Counted from the stretch's first letter, positions 1-10,261 are shown. The stretch: DNA of 64,000 nucleotides from Streptomyces sp. NRRL F-5123 (GCF_000721495.1 NZ_JOHY01000040.1:1-64000); one strand, 5' to 3'. Notes: generated by a model from the sequence alone, not told the origin. Numbers and translations are program-made.

Positions 1-58
1 ACCCCTGAACGCCTTCCAGATCGCCTTCGAAGGCCGGCTCACCCCGGCCAACAACTGA
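1..58 (+). CDS. C-terminal end of an IS256-family-like transposase (partial)
   Basis: Only the last 18 codons are visible, in the frame beginning at base 2 and ending with TGA at 56-58. The tail reads PLNAFQIAFEGRLTPANN. This resembles the conserved C-terminus of actinobacterial IS256-family transposases, where a W-x-x-ALNAF-x-I-x-F-x-x-R block precedes the stop. The gene body lies left of the window. About 40 bases downstream the sequence GTTAACTGGACACACCCC could belong to the right end of the element, but no inverted-repeat partner is available to test this. The family call rests on memory of a short motif, so an unrelated protein end is possible. If correct, an insertion sequence directly borders the defense operon. 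Confidence 0.5.
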   Translation, partial: PLNAFQIAFEGRLTPANN

Positions 59-471
59 ACCCCAACAACCAAGATCAGCCGTTAACTGGACACACCCCCT
101 CGACTCGGCGAGGACTCCAATAGGAGTGCTGGTGGCAGCAGGGCAAGTAGCAGGATCAAGATCCCCGAGAGAGTCGCTTCGTGAGGACTGCAGGGTGTCC
201 GGATCGAGGGTTCGGGTTACGAAACGATGTGATCGTCTTTATCGTGATCTCACCTGCTCTATCCAGATGATGGAGTGGAGCGAAGCGTGATCGGATGCGG
301 TCGGCCGGCGGCCGGACCATGTTGGGGGGGCGACTCGTGAGCGGCGGGATGCAGGGAACTGGGGAGCCACGGTCCGCGACTACCCAAGATCGTTTGTCTC
401 GTGGGGGCACCGTCAGTCGTGAGGTTTACGCTTCGACCAGCCAGATGTGAGCAGCGTGTGAAGGAAGTGCG
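59..471. other. Non-coding leader between the IS end and the Dpd-like operon
   Basis: About 410 bases without a convincing gene; short minus-strand reading frames here have no recognisable protein. It should hold the promoter of the eight-gene operon starting at 472. A small inverted repeat (ACGAT-GTG-ATCGT, 224-236) followed by a further ATCGTGATC block is visible and might be a regulator site, but the arms are only 5 bp. A ribosome binding site AAGGAAG at 461-467 serves the ATG at 472. No clear -10/-35 pair was identified. Confidence 0.4.
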
Positions 472-3400
472 ATGTCGGGGCTGCGGGTGGGGGATTTCGT
501 CTACTTCTCCGGTTCACCGGGGGTCGGGCGTGTAGGGGCAGATGAAGGAGACAACGTTCGGGTCGATTTCTTCGAGTCGATTGCGGAACCGGTTGCGCTG
601 CAGCAACGCATCGCTGCGCGGTCATGCACGCCGGTGTCCTTGCCTGAAGAGACGCGGGTCTACCGGCGGGATCCCAGCACAGGCGTATGGATCGTGGGAC
701 GGGTGCGGGGAAGCGCCCCGGGCATGTACTATGTGCAGTTTCCCAATCACCCAGACGTGCATCTGCCGGTCAAAGCTGCAGAATTGCACGTGCGTTGGGA
801 CAAACCGGTACGCAATCCGGTGGCAACGCTGGGGGCAGGAGGAAACGAATCCGGCTACTTCCACGACGCCCGCCTGCCGATGCTGCACAGCCTGATCGCC
901 CAGCGCAGTGCGAGCGGCAGCATCCCGGCGTTGCTGTCCGCTGCTGTGGAGATCTACCCCCACCAGGTGCAAGCCGCTTTGACGGTCCTATCCGACCCGG
1001 TGCAGCGCTACTTGCTGTCCGATGAGGTCGGGCTCGGAAAAACCGTCCAGGCCGGCTACGTCATTCGCCAGACGTTGATCGACGACCCTCGCGCGAGCGT
1101 CGTCATTGTCACGCCCCAACCCCTGGTGAGGCAGTGGCGTAGCGAGCTGCTGGAGAAGTTCTTCATCGACGACTTCCCTGATGCGCGCATCACTTTTACT
1201 AGCCACGAGACCCCCCTCGAGTGGGAGACCTACCGGGACGTCGATCTCCTCGTCGTGGACGAGGCGCATCTCCTCGTCCACGACATCGTCGAGCCGACGC
1301 AATCCCCGTACCGGGAACTGTGCGGCATCGCCCACTCGGCCGTGCGACTGCTGCTACTGTCGGCCACTCCGGTCACCTCTCACTACGTCACCCACCTCGG
1401 CCTGTTGCATCTACTGGACAAGGACCTGTATCGGTGGGACGACCGTGCCGCATTCGAGGAGCGCTACCGGCGGCGCAAAGACCTGGCCGATGGCGTGTTC
1501 CAACTGGATTCCTACTTTCCCGCGCTACTGCCGATGACCATCAAGAGCCTGCGAGAACTCCTGCCGTTCGACGCACGCTTTGAGGACTTGGCTGCCGACG
1601 TACTGGCCCTCCTTACCGATGACGATGAGTTGACGGATGAGGATCAGGCCCCTGAACTGGGCCTGCGTGTTGAGCGCCTGAGGGCTCACCTCGGCGAGAC
1701 CTACCGCCTGCACCGGCGAGTCATCCGTCACCGTCGCGCCTCCGTGCTGCAGGATGATGAAGGATCGGACCTGGTGCCCTACGAGGTGAGAGGACGCACC
1801 CGGCCGCGTCTGCTCGCGGTGGATTTCGAAGAACACCACTTGAGCCAGGCGCTGCTGCTCGAGTGGCGCATGCTCGTCACCGACGACTTGATGGACGCTG
1901 GGGGCAGCAACACCCAGTACGCAGCCTTCGCCATGGCATTGGCGGTGCTGGCCTCCCGGGCCGGCGGTCTGGCGGAGGACCTGCTGCGCGCTCTGCGCTG
2001 GCGTATCCATCACGACCGATCCGCCGCTGACAGTGCTGGACTCACCGAACAGGAGCGACAACTGCTCGCCGCGCCGCGGACGCTGCCGGCCGAAAGCACC
2101 CTGCTGGAGACCTACACCCAGCAGTGCGCCAACTTGCCCGCTGCCACCGCGCGCTCGGCCCTCGCCCAACTGTTGGCGCCAGTGATCCGTCGCGGGACCA
2201 AGGTGGTGATCTTTTGTGGTGCAGGTTCTCTCGCCACTCAGGTGGCGACTGCGCTCGGTGACGCCCATGCCTCAACCACGGTGGTGGGCTTGCACACGAC
2301 GGCAACTAGTGCGGATGCCTGCGAACGTGTGGTGCAGGCATGGCGTGCCCCGCAGGCCGCGGGACTGTGTCAGGTCCTTGTCGCTGACACATCGGCCGAG
2401 GACGGACTGAACCTTCAGGTCGCCGACACGGTGGTGCACATGCGGCTGCCTTGGTCCCCCAACCGCCTGGAGCAGCGGATCGGCAGGGTGGATCGCTACC
2501 GGGGCGTGGAGTCGTTGCGGCAGAATCGGCCCGCGCAGCAGTTCCGCGTCGGTGACCGCGAAGGTAACGAGATGTTTTCCGGGGCCTGGGCCGCCCTCCT
2601 CCACGAGGGGTACGGCCTATTCACCGCATCAGTTTCGACCCTGCAGGACATCATCGCAGAAGGGCTGACCGTGGTGTGGCGAAAGGCGCTGGCCGACGGT
2701 CCCGCCGGACTCACTACTCTGGCACCTGACCTGCGCGAGAACCTCCGCGAGGCCAAGCGGGACATCGACAGAATGGACATGTTGGAGTCCATCCATGAGA
2801 CGTCGGAACAGGCCCGTCAGACCACGAGCGCACTCGATCGCCTCGAACAGGAATGGCGAACGTTGCGGGAAGACTTGGTGCACTACGCTGATGACAGCAG
2901 TGGTGGGCTGCGCTTCCGCCACGACATCCGTACTGTTGCCGGTCACCAACGTGACCGGTTCGATGTTGCCTCCTCGCGCCCCCTGATCGACCCCCGACGC
3001 CACAAAGCGGCCACCGACAGCATTCACCCTCACATGTCCCAGGGCGTGTTCAACCGGTCAGCCGCCCTGCGTGCGCCGGGGACCCGGCTCTTCCGCGCGG
3101 GCAACCCCTTTGTCGATATGCTCGCCAGCATCGTCTTCGCCGACGAACGCGGACAGGCCACGGCCTTCCGACGCTTTGATCCGGCCTGCCGAGGCGCTGA
3201 CGAGGCATACTTCGGATTGGAATACCTCGTGGAGGCCGACATCGACTCCGCCCTGGAGCGTGTCGATGACGTGCCAGAGGCCAGGCGAGCGCTGCGGCGC
3301 CAGGCCGACCGCTTGCTAGCACCGTTCACCCGCAAGATTTGGGTGCCGGCTGGACAGCGCGGGGTCCTCACCAATGCCAAGGCGTGTGCCTGGCTGGAAG

Positions 3401-3783
3401 CCCCTTATGGCAAACCGGGCGACCAAAACTATAATTTCACAAACCATCAGCAACTGGTCGCCGTGTTCGGAGGCGGGCCGGAGTACAGGCGGGCGGCCGA
3501 AGCGGCTCAGGACGTTGCTCACGCCCACCTCGTCCGGGCGACCGATCTGGTGAGCAAGTGCCTCCATGCTCAGGAGCAGGCGCGACAACAACTTGCCGTG
3601 GCGGCCGCGCAGGCGCAGGCGCGGCAGGCGGCCGGCCATCTACTAGGCGATACCGAGAGCTACCTGCTGGATGTTGCCGTGGCAGAGGAGTTGACAGAGG
3701 GACTGAGCCATCCTTCGGTGCGTGTGGTTGCCGCCACCTGCATCGTGCGCGGTGGGTACCGGGCGGTTAACCACCGTGGCTGA
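472..3783 (+). CDS. dpdE: DpdE-like SNF2-family helicase
   Basis: A 1103-residue SNF2-type (superfamily 2) ATPase. Visible motifs are the Walker A region DEVGLGKT (184-191), DEAH (263-266), SAT (297-299) and motif VI QRIGRVDR (668-675). The first 110 residues look like two small beta-rich modules and the last 400 residues have no motif I recognise. In the Dpd systems known from Salmonella, DpdE is the SNF2-like member of the restriction set acting on DNA that lacks 7-deazaguanine modification. It is the first gene of an eight-gene overlapping operon; the next gene starts inside its last codons. The start is ATG with AAGGAAG 5 bases upstream. The Dpd name comes from domain type plus gene order. 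DrmD of DISARM is the main alternative for an isolated SNF2 protein, but the following genes do not fit DISARM. Confidence 0.72.
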   Translation: MSGLRVGDFVYFSGSPGVGRVGADEGDNVRVDFFESIAEPVALQQRIAARSCTPVSLPEETRVYRRDPSTGVWIVGRVRGSAPGMYYVQFPNHPDVHLPVKAAELHVRWDKPVRNPVATLGAGGNESGYFHDARLPMLHSLIAQRSASGSIPALLSAAVEIYPHQVQAALTVLSDPVQRYLLSDEVGLGKTVQAGYVIRQTLIDDPRASVVIVTPQPLVRQWRSELLEKFFIDDFPDARITFTSHETPLEWETYRDVDLLVVDEAHLLVHDIVEPTQSPYRELCGIAHSAVRLLLLSATPVTSHYVTHLGLLHLLDKDLYRWDDRAAFEERYRRRKDLADGVFQLDSYFPALLPMTIKSLRELLPFDARFEDLAADVLALLTDDDELTDEDQAPELGLRVERLRAHLGETYRLHRRVIRHRRASVLQDDEGSDLVPYEVRGRTRPRLLAVDFEEHHLSQALLLEWRMLVTDDLMDAGGSNTQYAAFAMALAVLASRAGGLAEDLLRALRWRIHHDRSAADSAGLTEQERQLLAAPRTLPAESTLLETYTQQCANLPAATARSALAQLLAPVIRRGTKVVIFCGAGSLATQVATALGDAHASTTVVGLHTTATSADACERVVQAWRAPQAAGLCQVLVADTSAEDGLNLQVADTVVHMRLPWSPNRLEQRIGRVDRYRGVESLRQNRPAQQFRVGDREGNEMFSGAWAALLHEGYGLFTASVSTLQDIIAEGLTVVWRKALADGPAGLTTLAPDLRENLREAKRDIDRMDMLESIHETSEQARQTTSALDRLEQEWRTLREDLVHYADDSSGGLRFRHDIRTVAGHQRDRFDVASSRPLIDPRRHKAATDSIHPHMSQGVFNRSAALRAPGTRLFRAGNPFVDMLASIVFADERGQATAFRRFDPACRGADEAYFGLEYLVEADIDSALERVDDVPEARRALRRQADRLLAPFTRKIWVPAGQRGVLTNAKACAWLEAPYGKPGDQNYNFTNHQQLVAVFGGGPEYRRAAEAAQDVAHAHLVRATDLVSKCLHAQEQARQQLAVAAAQAQARQAAGHLLGDTESYLLDVAVAEELTEGLSHPSVRVVAATCIVRGGYRAVNHRG

Positions 3784-6370
3784 TTTGTGGGCGCACGCCC
3801 AGGAGTTGTTTTCGGCCTGGCCCGAGGTGCCCGCGACGACGGCGACGGGGACGCTGCGGCGGCTCAGGGACGCTCTGGCCGACCGGGCGGCCGACCGCAC
3901 GAATGCGGTCGACTGGCGCGACATCGCCGCCCTGACTCGCCAAGTCTTGCTGGAGGCGGCGGTCAGGGGCAACCATGCCGGCCTAGAAGTGCCGTTGGAT
4001 GCGGCTCTGCCTAACCGCGAGCAGTGGGGCCAGATGGCGTGCAGGACACTACCCGCGGGACGCGGACTGCGTGTCTTCGCGCGGGAGTGGCACCCGCGCG
4101 CTCTGACACCCCAAGCGCTGGAGAGCGCACGGGAGGACCTGAAGCAGATCCACCTCGGAGAGGACTCACCGCACCGGCGTCACCTCGTCTTCCAGCCGGC
4201 CGACCCCTATTGGACCGAGGCCCTCGGCTACCAGGAATACGTCTCCGTCGGACAGCAGCAAGCCGCACGGGCCATCGCGCTGGCGCCCGCGGGCAGCACA
4301 ACTATCGTGTGCCTGCCGACCGGCCACGGCAAAACCGCAGTCGCCCAAGCCGCAACGCTGCTGGCAGGCGCCCGCGCGGGAGTGTCCATCGTGGTCGTCC
4401 CCACAGTCATTCTCGCCTTGGACATGGAGGCTAGGACGCAGGCCGCCCTTGCGCGCCACGGCAGGCAGAGCCCAACCGGCCGCTATGCCTACACCGGCGG
4501 CATGCCGCAGGAGGTCAAACGACAGATCTGCGACGACGTCCGAACCGGTCGCCAACGCGTGCTGTTTACTTCCCCCGAAGCGGTAGTGACGGCGCTGAAG
4601 AAGCCCCTGGAGGACGCAGCCGAAGCCGGACTGCTGCAGTACTTCGTCATCGACGAGGCGCACCTGGTAGAACAGTGGGGCACCGGCTTTCGGCCCGAGT
4701 TCCAAACTATGGCCAGCCACCGGCGTACCTGGCTGCGCAAGGCCCCCAACGGCCACGCGCCAGTGACCGTGGCGATGAGTGCCACGCTCACCCACCAGCA
4801 GGTCGGCCTTCTGGAGCAGTTGTTCGCCGAGGAAGGGCAGACCCAAGTCGTATGGGCCTCCCAACTCCGGCACGAGCCCAGCTACTACGTCGACACCTGC
4901 CCAGACGGCCAGAGTCGAGACCAAGCCGTCATCGAGGCAGTCGCCATGCTGCCGCGACCCCTGGTTCTGTACACCACCCGCGTCAAGGACGCCGTCGATT
5001 GGGTTGAACGGCTCCGCCAGGCCGGCTTCCGCCGCGTCACCCAGGTCACCGGAAAGTCCACTGACGACCAGCGGCGGCAGGCTCTCGAAGGCTGGGCGGG
5101 AGCGACCCCGGCCGGGCCTGAGGCTACTCGCTTCGACGTGGTGGTGGGCACCTCGGCCTTCGGTCTGGGCGTCGACCTCGCCGACGTGCGAACCGTGGTC
5201 CACGCCTGCCTCCCGGAAACCACAGACCGCTATTACCAGGAGGTCGGCCGCGCCGGGCGTGACGGGAATCCCTGCGTCGCCTACATGGCCACCGCCCCCG
5301 AGGACGAGGAACTGGCCGAGAGCATCAACCGCAGCCCGCAATTGACCGCCCAGCGCGCCTGGGCCCGGTGGCGGGCCATGTGGCTGGGGCGCACTGCCAC
5401 CGAAAGCGGTGCCCACCGGCTCAGCCTCGAAGCCCTGCCTGCCGACATGCCCGAAGGTTTCGGCCGGCACCGCAGTTGGAATGAGCGCATCCTCAACTTC
5501 ATGGTGAGAGCCGGCCTCATCAAGGTGACCATTCCCGAACCCCCACATCGCGGCGTGCAGGAAACTGACGCGGCTTGGCAAGGACGTCTCGACGTGTTCT
5601 ACACGTCCCTGGGAAAAGAATTCGACATCTCCCTCGTGGACGGGCAAACCAACGACCGTGCCTACTTCCTGCAGCGTTTCGACGGCGTTCGCCAACTGAT
5701 CATCAATGATCAGCGTGACGCCGCTGGCAGACTGCGAAGAATCCTGCGCAGCGACCGCTGCTGGGGCGAGGCACTGGCCGATCACTACCGCGTGCCCTAC
5801 CGCCAAGGTGTCCTGACCACAGGAGTCACCTGCCGCGGATGCCCGCCCTGCAGAAAGCAGGGCCCACCGCGGACCGCCCCCGAGGGCTACTACCGGCTCG
5901 CGGTCGAGCCCTGGCCCGCGGTGCCGTCGTGGCCGAACCGACCCGAGGACCCCCTGAAACAGTTTCGGGGTGACCTGCCTTGCCTTTCCATCTACTGGGA
6001 AACTGATGAGGAGTTCACCGACCTGATTCCCGAACTGCTTGAGCACCTGGCCGTGCGGGGGATGTCGGTGGTCGGCGGCCCGGGGGTTGCCCGCCTCGCC
6101 ACCCGACGAATTCAACGCGACGTGCGCCCCCACCCCGTCATCGTCGACAGGGACGAGGACCTCCTGGGGCGCTACACAAACCCGATGGTCTGGCTGCTGG
6201 ATACTTCCAACTCCCACATGGGAGAGGATCTGGCGATGCGCTTCGATTCCCAGGATGTAACGTACCTGGTGCACCCGCGGTCTTTGGCGCACCCAGATCG
6301 CCCCGACATCCCACTTGTTGCAATCCACCGCGCCCACTTGTGGGTGCGTACTGCCTTGGAGTCATTCTAG
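3776..6370 (+). CDS. dpdF: DpdF-like RecQ-type helicase with Cys cluster
   Basis: An 864-residue superfamily 2 helicase of RecQ type. Numbering from GTG 3776, Walker A is TGHGKT (182-187), DEAH is 293-296, SAT follows in motif III, and motif VI GRAGRDG starts at 491. A cysteine cluster C-x2-C-x2-C (686, 689, 692) sits after the helicase core, as in the zinc-binding region of RecQ relatives. It overlaps the previous gene by 8 bases. An in-frame upstream start at 3722 would overlap by 62 bases and is less likely. The visible SD is weak, which suggests translational coupling. In Salmonella Dpd clusters, a RecQ-like helicase (DpdF) directly follows the SNF2 helicase. Expected role: DNA unwinding during discrimination or destruction of unmodified DNA. 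The function is inferred from family and position. Confidence 0.72.
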   Translation: MADLWAHAQELFSAWPEVPATTATGTLRRLRDALADRAADRTNAVDWRDIAALTRQVLLEAAVRGNHAGLEVPLDAALPNREQWGQMACRTLPAGRGLRVFAREWHPRALTPQALESAREDLKQIHLGEDSPHRRHLVFQPADPYWTEALGYQEYVSVGQQQAARAIALAPAGSTTIVCLPTGHGKTAVAQAATLLAGARAGVSIVVVPTVILALDMEARTQAALARHGRQSPTGRYAYTGGMPQEVKRQICDDVRTGRQRVLFTSPEAVVTALKKPLEDAAEAGLLQYFVIDEAHLVEQWGTGFRPEFQTMASHRRTWLRKAPNGHAPVTVAMSATLTHQQVGLLEQLFAEEGQTQVVWASQLRHEPSYYVDTCPDGQSRDQAVIEAVAMLPRPLVLYTTRVKDAVDWVERLRQAGFRRVTQVTGKSTDDQRRQALEGWAGATPAGPEATRFDVVVGTSAFGLGVDLADVRTVVHACLPETTDRYYQEVGRAGRDGNPCVAYMATAPEDEELAESINRSPQLTAQRAWARWRAMWLGRTATESGAHRLSLEALPADMPEGFGRHRSWNERILNFMVRAGLIKVTIPEPPHRGVQETDAAWQGRLDVFYTSLGKEFDISLVDGQTNDRAYFLQRFDGVRQLIINDQRDAAGRLRRILRSDRCWGEALADHYRVPYRQGVLTTGVTCRGCPPCRKQGPPRTAPEGYYRLAVEPWPAVPSWPNRPEDPLKQFRGDLPCLSIYWETDEEFTDLIPELLEHLAVRGMSVVGGPGVARLATRRIQRDVRPHPVIVDRDEDLLGRYTNPMVWLLDTSNSHMGEDLAMRFDSQDVTYLVHPRSLAHPDRPDIPLVAIHRAHLWVRTALESF

Positions 6371-7260
6371 TGGCCCTGCTGCTCGCGGAATCTTCGATAC
6401 CGCCCTTTATGTGGGCCGTCGTTCGTCTCCTTGCCACAGAGCGAAAGCCGCTGCCGACCGATCGCGCGCGGGTGCTTTTGGCTCCCCCCTCCCTTACCGA
6501 GGGCAAGGAGAACAAGACCTTCGACCAAGCCTTGCGCAGCCTTCGCGAGTTGCAGTTGATCACCGACGACGAAGCCCGGCTCTCGCTCGCTGGACACGCC
6601 TGCGACCTCGACGGCACGGACTTCCCATCCTTCAGCAGCGCTCTGCGCCAGGCCGTCCTGGCCGAGGAGCTCAATGCCGGACTGGCCGACGACGCAGGAC
6701 AGACCGGTTCGCGCGACCTCACCCGCATCCTCGTTTGGTTTCTGTCCCGCGACCCTCTCGATGAGCCGACCACCTGGGAGATCGTCCAACGCGAGCAGTC
6801 CATCGACCTGAATTCTGATGCAGGCACTGCGTTGCAAAACGACACGCGATGGAATCGCTTCGTACACTGGGCGCCGGCCCTGGGCCTGGCTGCGGCCCCT
6901 TTGCTGTCCAGCAGCGGAAAGGGCCCCCTGCTGCCGGACTGCACAGAAGCCGTCAAGCAGACGGTACAAGGGCTGTGGCCTGTCGGGGAAAAAGTCAACG
7001 CTGTGGACGCAGCACGAGCCCTGCGCACTGCCCTGCCGGTCCTGCCCGGCGGTGACTACGCCAACGCCATGGGCATCTCCGACCCGGGCGCCCAGTCAGC
7101 CGGGCCCACCTTGTCCTACGCCCTGCTGCGCGGCGAAGACGAAGGCTGGCTCATTCTGCAGCAGGACGCCGACGCCCAGCGCGTCTTGACCCTTCATGAC
7201 CCCGACCGCCCGTCGCACTACGTGTCCGACATCGTCATTTCGGAGGACCAGCATGGCTGA
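6370..7260 (+). CDS. dpdG: DpdG-like protein (winged-helix-like N-terminus)
   Basis: A 296-residue protein with no catalytic motif. GTG 6370 shares one base with the preceding TAG (TAGTG) and has GGAG 8 bases upstream (6358-6361). A longer in-frame start at 6340 would lack this spacing. Residues about 10-85 read like a winged helix: predicted helices followed by SLRELQLITDDEARLSL, the typical recognition-helix-plus-wing pattern. The rest is helical and acidic. Its place between the RecQ-like helicase and the AAA ATPase equals that of DpdG in Salmonella Dpd clusters. A DNA-contacting or adaptor role is my inference; sequence alone would not identify it without the neighbours. Confidence 0.6.
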   Translation: MALLLAESSIPPFMWAVVRLLATERKPLPTDRARVLLAPPSLTEGKENKTFDQALRSLRELQLITDDEARLSLAGHACDLDGTDFPSFSSALRQAVLAEELNAGLADDAGQTGSRDLTRILVWFLSRDPLDEPTTWEIVQREQSIDLNSDAGTALQNDTRWNRFVHWAPALGLAAAPLLSSSGKGPLLPDCTEAVKQTVQGLWPVGEKVNAVDAARALRTALPVLPGGDYANAMGISDPGAQSAGPTLSYALLRGEDEGWLILQQDADAQRVLTLHDPDRPSHYVSDIVISEDQHG

Positions 7261-10200
7261 CTTCCGCGGCTTCCTCTGCTGGACGCCCGAAACAGCGGCC
7301 GCGACGATCAACACCGAGGCGGTCAGCCCCTCTCGTGCGGTCTTCCTGGCCACGCATGCGCCGCTGCGCATTCGCAGGGCCGGCCTGGACGGACGTGCCA
7401 TCGTCTCCGACGGCCCCCTCATTGACGAGAACACCGTCCTGAAGGACTTTCTGTCGCTCCAGTCTGACACCGGCGCGCTGCTGTTGCCGATCGTCGGTGA
7501 CTCCGGGACAGGAAAGTCACACCTGGTGCGCTGGGTGCGCGAGAACCTGCCCCCCTCGGACAAGTACGAGATCATTTACTTGGAGAAGGCCAAGACCAGC
7601 CTGCGCGCTGTGATCGACGCCCTCCTCGCCGATGCGGACAGCGGGGCGCTGACTCAATTGCGGGCCGACATAGACCGGTTCACTGACAGCGTGGACGCGG
7701 CCACGTTGAGCAGGCGACTGGTCAACGCTCTGAGCGAGGCCCTGGCCGCCACGACAGCCCGGGACGTACCTCAGCACGCCCGGCCGCTTGCCGGCCCCCG
7801 CGGCCTGACGGTCGTCCTGCAAGACCCCCACGTGAGCGCCTTCATGCTCGAAGAGGGCAAGTTCATTCCGCGACTGGCGAAACAATTGCTGCAGGACCGC
7901 GCAGAGGGCGAAATGGACCGCCCCATGGCGTTCACCATGGATGACCTCCCCACCGACCTGCTGGATCTCCATCGCGCCGCCCAGATCACGATCAAGCTGA
8001 TCAATGTGATCTCGGGCAGCACACAACTGCAGCAGGCCGCCGTCGACCTGCTGAACCAGCATCTGGAAGCGGCCGTCAAACGGGTGGCGAGCCTAGGAGC
8101 GGGCCGCCTGCAGGACGCCATGTTGCAGGTGCGGCAAGAGTTCGCCCGCAAGGGCAAAGAGATCATCCTGCTCATCGAGGATTTCGCGCTGATCCAAGGC
8201 GTACAGAGAGACCTCCTCGATGCAGTCATCGAGGCCGCCAACCGCTACGGCAGCACCACTCTGGCGCCGATCCGCACCCTTATGGCTGTCACCACGGGCT
8301 ACTTCAGCGACCTTCCGGAGACCGCACTTACCCGTGTGCGGGCCACCGCCGGCTACGTCTACAACCTCAATGTCCCCTTCACCAGGGACGACCGGGGCGA
8401 ATCCGAGATCACCTCGTTCGTCGGACGGTATCTCAACGCCGCCCGAGTCGGACGGGACGCCCTGGAAAGGGAGGGTGAGCGGCAGGTCCTCAATCCCTGT
8501 GAGACCTGCGACCTGGTCTCCCGGTGCCATGAGCAGTTCGGGGTCACCTCCGAGGGCTTCGGCCTGTATCCGTTCAATCCATCCGCGCTGGTCCGCACCA
8601 TCCACTCGACGGCGCCGCGCAACGACCCCTACGCGTTCGTGCCGCGCACCGTGCTCGGCAGCGTGATCCGTCCCGTGTTGGTCGACCATGCCGGCGCACT
8701 CGCAGAAGGCATCTTCCCCGACGCCCGATTCCGCACGCAGTTCCCCACTGCGGACATCGACGAACCGCTCTCCACCGACGTGCAGGAAGTCGTAGAGGCA
8801 GAGGACCATCTCGACGCCGACCGCCGGAAGATCGTCCTTGAGTTCTGGGGCGGAGCCCCCGACCACGCCGGCGCGCTGCCGTCCGCAGTCGCAGAAGCCT
8901 TTGCCCTGGAAGCTCGTACCTTCTCCGGGGCAAGCGCCACTCATCGGAAGCCGCGCGGGGTCCCAACAACGGAACCCCCCACCACAGACGAACTCCCGCC
9001 ATCCCTGCAGGCCAAGGTCAGGGCAGTGGACGACTGGCTCACGCGAGAACACGTCCTGCAGCAGGCCGTGGCCCTCGATATCCGCACCGTCATTGCAACC
9101 GCCGTGGCGCAGCGTCACCGCTGGGTCAATCCGCTGATGCGGGAACAGACACAGACGACGATCCGCGCAGCCTGGCCCTCCAATGCCCGTGTGGTCTCGA
9201 TCGAAGGCGCATCGGAGAACATCCAAGGTGCTGGCACAGCCCCGATCAAGTTCAAAAGAACGGCACGCAACAGCCGTTACCTGCGCAGCGTGCTGCTGCT
9301 GAAGAACGGCCACCCCGCCCAGCGGGCGGAGCACGTACGCCGGCTAAGCACAGACGCCGACCACTACACCGCGTCGCTCACCGCCGCCCTGCAGAGAAAC
9401 CTGCAGATCACCGATGACGACTTGGTCCTCGGGCTGCGGGCAGCCCTGATCGGCGCCGCTCTGGCCGGGCTGGCATGGCCCGGTATTGACGAGGCCGAAC
9501 TACTGACGGTCGCATTCGCCGACGGACGCTCCTGGGCGCGCCAGGACGCCGCGGACCGCGAAGGTGCATGGAGTCGGACCTTGGAAGCCCACCTCCATTA
9601 CCGACTCCCCCTCGTCGAACGGCTCCGCGACGCCCTCGGCGTGGCCCAGGGCGACGGAAAGCCGCGGCTGATCGACGCAGCCAGGGCGCTGCCGCTATTG
9701 CGCCGAGCAGCAGCACTGTGGGACTGGCAGGTGACGGCATCGGAAGTACCAGAGTGGGTGAAGCCAGCCGTCACGAACTTCGCAAACTGGACGAGCTTGG
9801 TGCATGCACAGAATGCATCCTTGCGCCGGAAGTTGGACGACGTACGCCGACATCATCCGCGGGGCACGACCGGGGCGCAGGTCCTGGCCGCCGTACGCGA
9901 AGCGCTCCTGGCGGCAGAAAACGCCAGCATTCCAGTTCCGTTGGCCACGCGGACGGATATCACTGAACGTCTGGCGCGAGCGCAGAATGTCGACTGGAAG
10001 GTCCTCACCCAACTCGAGGACGAACTCCTGCGGGCGGAGGAACCCGAGGCCTCTAACGCGGCCCGCATCATATCGGCCGTGCGTGACCGAGGGGTCACCA
10101 CTCAGGTGGTTAGCGGCCTGCTGCAGGCCAGCGATGCATGGTTGACCAGCGCTTTGGCGCACGCCGCATCCCGCACCAACTCTCATGGCGATGAGGCGGC

Positions 10201-10261
10201 CCGTGGCGTCCAGGAGCTTTTGACCGAATGGCGGTCGCTGAGCACACCGAAGGAGGACTGA
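7253..10261 (+). CDS. dpdH: DpdH-like AAA-type ATPase
   Basis: A 1002-residue P-loop ATPase. From ATG 7253 (GGAGG at 7242-7246), Walker A is GDSGTGKS (82-89) and a Walker B-like ILLIEDF lies at about 305-311. A cysteine group C-x2-C-x5-C (416, 419, 425) may bind zinc. The second half is long, helical and without a motif I recognise. It overlaps dpdG by 8 bases. The fourth position in the operon and the large single-ATPase architecture match DpdH. ATPases of this type in defense clusters usually control assembly or a switch between sensing and attack; that role is inferred here. An in-frame start at 7196 exists but would bury the good SD. Confidence 0.68.
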   Translation: MADFRGFLCWTPETAAATINTEAVSPSRAVFLATHAPLRIRRAGLDGRAIVSDGPLIDENTVLKDFLSLQSDTGALLLPIVGDSGTGKSHLVRWVRENLPPSDKYEIIYLEKAKTSLRAVIDALLADADSGALTQLRADIDRFTDSVDAATLSRRLVNALSEALAATTARDVPQHARPLAGPRGLTVVLQDPHVSAFMLEEGKFIPRLAKQLLQDRAEGEMDRPMAFTMDDLPTDLLDLHRAAQITIKLINVISGSTQLQQAAVDLLNQHLEAAVKRVASLGAGRLQDAMLQVRQEFARKGKEIILLIEDFALIQGVQRDLLDAVIEAANRYGSTTLAPIRTLMAVTTGYFSDLPETALTRVRATAGYVYNLNVPFTRDDRGESEITSFVGRYLNAARVGRDALEREGERQVLNPCETCDLVSRCHEQFGVTSEGFGLYPFNPSALVRTIHSTAPRNDPYAFVPRTVLGSVIRPVLVDHAGALAEGIFPDARFRTQFPTADIDEPLSTDVQEVVEAEDHLDADRRKIVLEFWGGAPDHAGALPSAVAEAFALEARTFSGASATHRKPRGVPTTEPPTTDELPPSLQAKVRAVDDWLTREHVLQQAVALDIRTVIATAVAQRHRWVNPLMREQTQTTIRAAWPSNARVVSIEGASENIQGAGTAPIKFKRTARNSRYLRSVLLLKNGHPAQRAEHVRRLSTDADHYTASLTAALQRNLQITDDDLVLGLRAALIGAALAGLAWPGIDEAELLTVAFADGRSWARQDAADREGAWSRTLEAHLHYRLPLVERLRDALGVAQGDGKPRLIDAARALPLLRRAAALWDWQVTASEVPEWVKPAVTNFANWTSLVHAQNASLRRKLDDVRRHHPRGTTGAQVLAAVREALLAAENASIPVPLATRTDITERLARAQNVDWKVLTQLEDELLRAEEPEASNAARIISAVRDRGVTTQVVSGLLQASDAWLTSALAHAASRTNSHGDEAARGVQELLTEWRSLSTPKED

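Noticed and set aside
156..625. Minus-strand reading frames upstream of and across the first operon gene
   Set aside because: No SD, no family-like sequence, Arg/Pro-rich content typical of antisense frames in GC-rich DNA.
4166..6337. 723-residue antisense frame inside the DpdF-like gene
   Set aside because: The sense strand carries clear helicase motifs; the antisense frame has only Gly/His/Val-rich low-information sequence.
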